From: Acidocella sp.
GTDB lineage: Bacteria > Pseudomonadota > Alphaproteobacteria > Acetobacterales > Acetobacteraceae
Direction: 5' to 3'
Assembly (NCBI GenBank): GCA_029077775.1
Contig: JAQNCU010000164.1
Location: forward strand, 1-6,780
Length of the DNA stretch: 6,780 bases
The position numbers were made by a program, and so were the translations under genes. The notes under the pieces were generated by a model, which had not been told where the DNA came from, did no database searches, and saw only the letters and a list, made by a program, of their open reading frames with translations. This document shows, in pieces, positions 5,997 through 6,780 of this stretch (position 1 is the first letter of the stretch; each line of letters begins with the position of its first letter).

Positions 5997-6780
5997 ATGC
6001 CCCCTGAATCTCCCCTGGTCTCCGTCGTCATCCCAACCTTTAATCGCGCGCCCTTCCTACGTGCCGTAATTAAGCAGGTGTTATGTCAATCGTTCACGCG
6101 GTATGAGTTGATTGTCATCGATCAATCAGACCCTGACAGCGCGGCCTTAAACAATACTTTCATTCATCACTGTAACGATGCACGTTTGCATTATCTATTC
6201 ATTGCGGCACGTGGTCCCTCCAATGCCCGCAATGAGGGTCTCGCGCGCGCGCGAGGTGAGATCGTGCTGTTCATTGATGATGATGTAATCCTTCTAGACG
6301 ATCATTTCATTGCTGCGCATTACGGCGTTTATGCAAATCGGGCCGTCGGCGGCGTGGTCGGTCGGCATGTTGAGCGCACGCTGACGATGAATGCGCGTGA
6401 AACAGCCTGCAGGGTTTCCCCTGGTGGGCGGACGATTTTTAATCTGTTCGGAACCGTTCCGGTTCGTGTTGGGTCGGCCAAGGGGTCTAACATGAGCTTT
6501 CGAATGGAGGCGGTGGCGCAAATTGGTGGCTTTGACCGTTACCTGAATTTTCTTGATGAAACAGATTTTTCAACACGGATCATCGCCGCGGGCTGGGTAT
6601 TGATGTTTGAGCCCTCGGCGGAACTTGTCCATCTTTCGGCACCGGCAGGCGGCGTGCGGGAGAAATCTGTCGTGGAAACCGAAACAAGGCGTTTTCGGTG
6701 CACCGCCTATTATATTTTAAAAAACCGCGGCACCAAAGGCATCCCGCTTTTCGTGCTCACTTTCGGGTTGATCGCGTTGT
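5997..6780 (+). CDS. Family 2 glycosyltransferase, 3' truncated by window edge
   Basis: GT-A fold glycosyltransferase; 261 residues are visible and the frame is still open at the right edge. The motifs come in the expected order: VSVVIPTFNR (8-17), SNARNEG (75-81) in the nucleotide-sugar site, the metal-binding DDD (94-96) after a hydrophobic strand, GSNMSFR (163-169) and DETDF (187-191), the probable catalytic-base region. A hydrophobic stretch starts near the window end. The ATG at 5997 puts the first beta strand at residue 8, which is usual. Upstream the frame is open only to the OPX stop (5940-5942), with TTG codons at 5949 and 5985 as weaker alternatives. No strong Shine-Dalgarno sequence is visible. 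The enzyme probably adds a side-chain sugar to the lipid-linked repeat unit. Donor sugar and linkage cannot be read from the sequence. Confidence 0.92.
   Translation, partial: MPPESPLVSVVIPTFNRAPFLRAVIKQVLCQSFTRYELIVIDQSDPDSAALNNTFIHHCNDARLHYLFIAARGPSNARNEGLARARGEIVLFIDDDVILLDDHFIAAHYGVYANRAVGGVVGRHVERTLTMNARETACRVSPGGRTIFNLFGTVPVRVGSAKGSNMSFRMEAVAQIGGFDRYLNFLDETDFSTRIIAAGWVLMFEPSAELVHLSAPAGGVREKSVVETETRRFRCTAYYILKNRGTKGIPLFVLTFGLIAL
6240..6255. repeat. Perfect 16-bp palindrome with (CG)6 core
   Basis: Bases 6240-6255 read CTCGCGCGCGCGCGAG, which equals its own reverse complement. The centre (6242-6253) is six CG dinucleotides, an alternating purine-pyrimidine tract able to adopt Z-DNA and prone to 2-base slippage. 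It lies inside the GT2 gene, encoding the residues around Ala-Arg-Ala-Arg just after the NARNEG motif, where Ala/Arg is common. It may therefore only reflect codon choice. Confidence 0.6.

Overview
The window is one strand-uniform block of an exopolysaccharide assembly locus of the xanthan/acetan (Gum/Ace) type. All six genes lie on the + strand and are packed as a probable operon. They cover glycan assembly on the lipid carrier, the inner-membrane co-polymerase with its fused kinase, and the outer-membrane exit. The moderate GC content, the GumH/AceC-like mannosyltransferase beside a GumM-like transferase, and the extra beta-barrel protein suggest an alphaproteobacterium. The acetic acid bacteria (Acetobacteraceae: Komagataeibacter, Acetobacter, Kozakia, Asaia and relatives) fit best, because they make acetan-like polymers. 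This assignment is inferred from gene content; no rRNA or other marker gene is present.

Layout: (1) 1-546, the 3' part of a WecB/TagA/CpsF (GumM-like) glycosyltransferase, cut by the left edge. (2) 547-607, an AT-rich gap. (3) 608-2806, a Wzc-like polysaccharide co-polymerase fused to a BY-type tyrosine kinase. (4) 2810-3967, a GT4 mannosyltransferase resembling GumH, with a TTG start. (5) 3960-5303, an exported outer-membrane beta-barrel protein whose start lies inside the end of gene 4. (6) 5328-5942, a short OPX/GumB-like export lipoprotein. (7) 5997 to the right edge, a family 2 glycosyltransferase cut by the window. No RNA gene, mobile element, CRISPR array or convincing terminator is visible, and no gene is supported on the - strand.

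How the genes could work together (partly inference): the GumM-like enzyme adds the second sugar to the undecaprenyl-PP-linked glucose. The GumH-like enzyme adds mannose to the resulting cellobiosyl lipid, and the GT2 enzyme adds a later side-chain sugar. The co-polymerase/kinase controls Wzy-type polymerisation and spans the periplasm. The short OPX lipoprotein and the neighbouring beta-barrel probably form the outer-membrane exit together, because this OPX has no membrane-spanning helical domain of its own. The initiating phosphoglucosyltransferase, flippase and polymerase are not in the window and presumably lie on either side.

I saw no wholly unknown system. The most interesting points are the short-OPX plus barrel exit pair, the departures from consensus in the kinase (changed EX2RX2R motif, only two C-terminal tyrosines), a periplasmic cysteine pair in the co-polymerase, and the gene order, which differs from the classical gum operon.
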